Below, one piece after another: positions 6,031-6,205 of a stretch of 6,205 nt of DNA (positions within the stretch are counted from its first letter, which is position 1; every line of letters starts with the position of its first letter). Origin of the DNA: Fusobacteriaceae bacterium (GTDB taxonomy: Bacteria; Fusobacteriota; Fusobacteriia; Fusobacteriales; Fusobacteriaceae); the NCBI GenBank assembly GCA_030625925.1, contig DAOUPY010000097.1:1-6205 (forward strand), written 5' to 3'. A program made the position numbers and the translations under genes. The notes beneath the pieces are model-generated. The model did not search any database and was not told where the DNA came from. It saw nothing but the letters and a program-made list of their open reading frames with translations.

Positions 6031-6205
6031 CATGTTTTTTCCATAATACACGATTCATTAAATGTTTATTCACTTTTTATTTAAAATATATACAAAAAAA
6101 TCTTGTGAAATCCTTTTACTTTTATAAAATCAAAGTTCTCTGTGTAATAAATAGTCATTGCCTAAAAAAGAGAAAATAAAGTAATAAAAAGTATTTAATA
6201 TTATG
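6031..6205 (-). other. AT-rich upstream region of the SBP-cyclase operon
   Basis: No gene is supported here on either strand. A minus-strand -10-like TATTAT at 6043-6048 would start transcription near 6036, giving a very short leader and excluding the ATG at 6044. It has no good -35, so it is only a candidate. A second possibility is the T-rich segment TTGTATATATTTTAA around 6078-6092. The absence of a coding end suggests that the lipoprotein gene is the first gene of its transcript. Confidence 0.35.

Noticed and set aside
6018..6044. Longer start of the binding protein at the ATG ending at 6044
   Set aside because: It has no RBS, adds eight charged residues ahead of a normal lipoprotein signal, and overlaps a -10 candidate. 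The ATG at 6020 has GGAGGGG at good spacing.
6081..6158. Possible 25-codon leader peptide on the minus strand upstream of the binding protein
   Set aside because: There is only a weak AGG upstream, no regulatory codon run and no attenuator hairpin; the composition matches random A/T-rich sequence.

Overview
The window is AT-rich, and all six genes lie on the minus strand. They read from the right end (SBP-DGC pair) toward the left end (pncB). The AT-biased codons, strong GGAGG-type ribosome binding sites, double-membrane features (lipoprotein, outer-membrane-type exported proteins) and repeat type suggest a member of the Fusobacteriota, such as an Ilyobacter, Propionigenium or Psychrilyobacter relative. 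This placement is by recognition only; no marker gene such as rRNA is present.

Right half (3683-6205): a two-gene operon. It starts with an NMT1/SsuA/TauA-like ABC substrate-binding lipoprotein (5052-6020). The stop of that gene overlaps the start of a membrane-bound diguanylate cyclase (3713-5062) with a TM-periplasmic sensor-TM-HAMP-GGEEF layout, a complete active site and an intact RxxD inhibitory site. A U-tailed hairpin closes the unit. No permease or ATPase gene is visible, so the binding protein may act as a ligand-sensing partner of the cyclase, as NspS does for MbaA in Vibrio cholerae. This is the most interesting hypothesis in the window.

Middle (2199-3600): pcm, encoding protein-L-isoaspartate O-methyltransferase, stands alone with a strong RBS. 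It is followed by a two-gene envelope unit with its own extended -10 promoter. The first gene encodes a probable outer-membrane beta-barrel with a C-terminal HRSG...NGV.GGSN motif that recalls the PagL lipid A deacylase His-x-Ser pair. The second (1618-2190) encodes a small exported protein made of about seven G-phi-phi-N repeats with a 13-15 residue period, like the LA_2272 surface-repeat family.

Left end (1-1511): pncB, encoding nicotinate phosphoribosyltransferase for NAD salvage, is nearly complete; only the last few codons run off the window. No tRNA, rRNA, CRISPR array, insertion sequence or phage feature was seen, and no gene-free stretch exceeds 300 bases.
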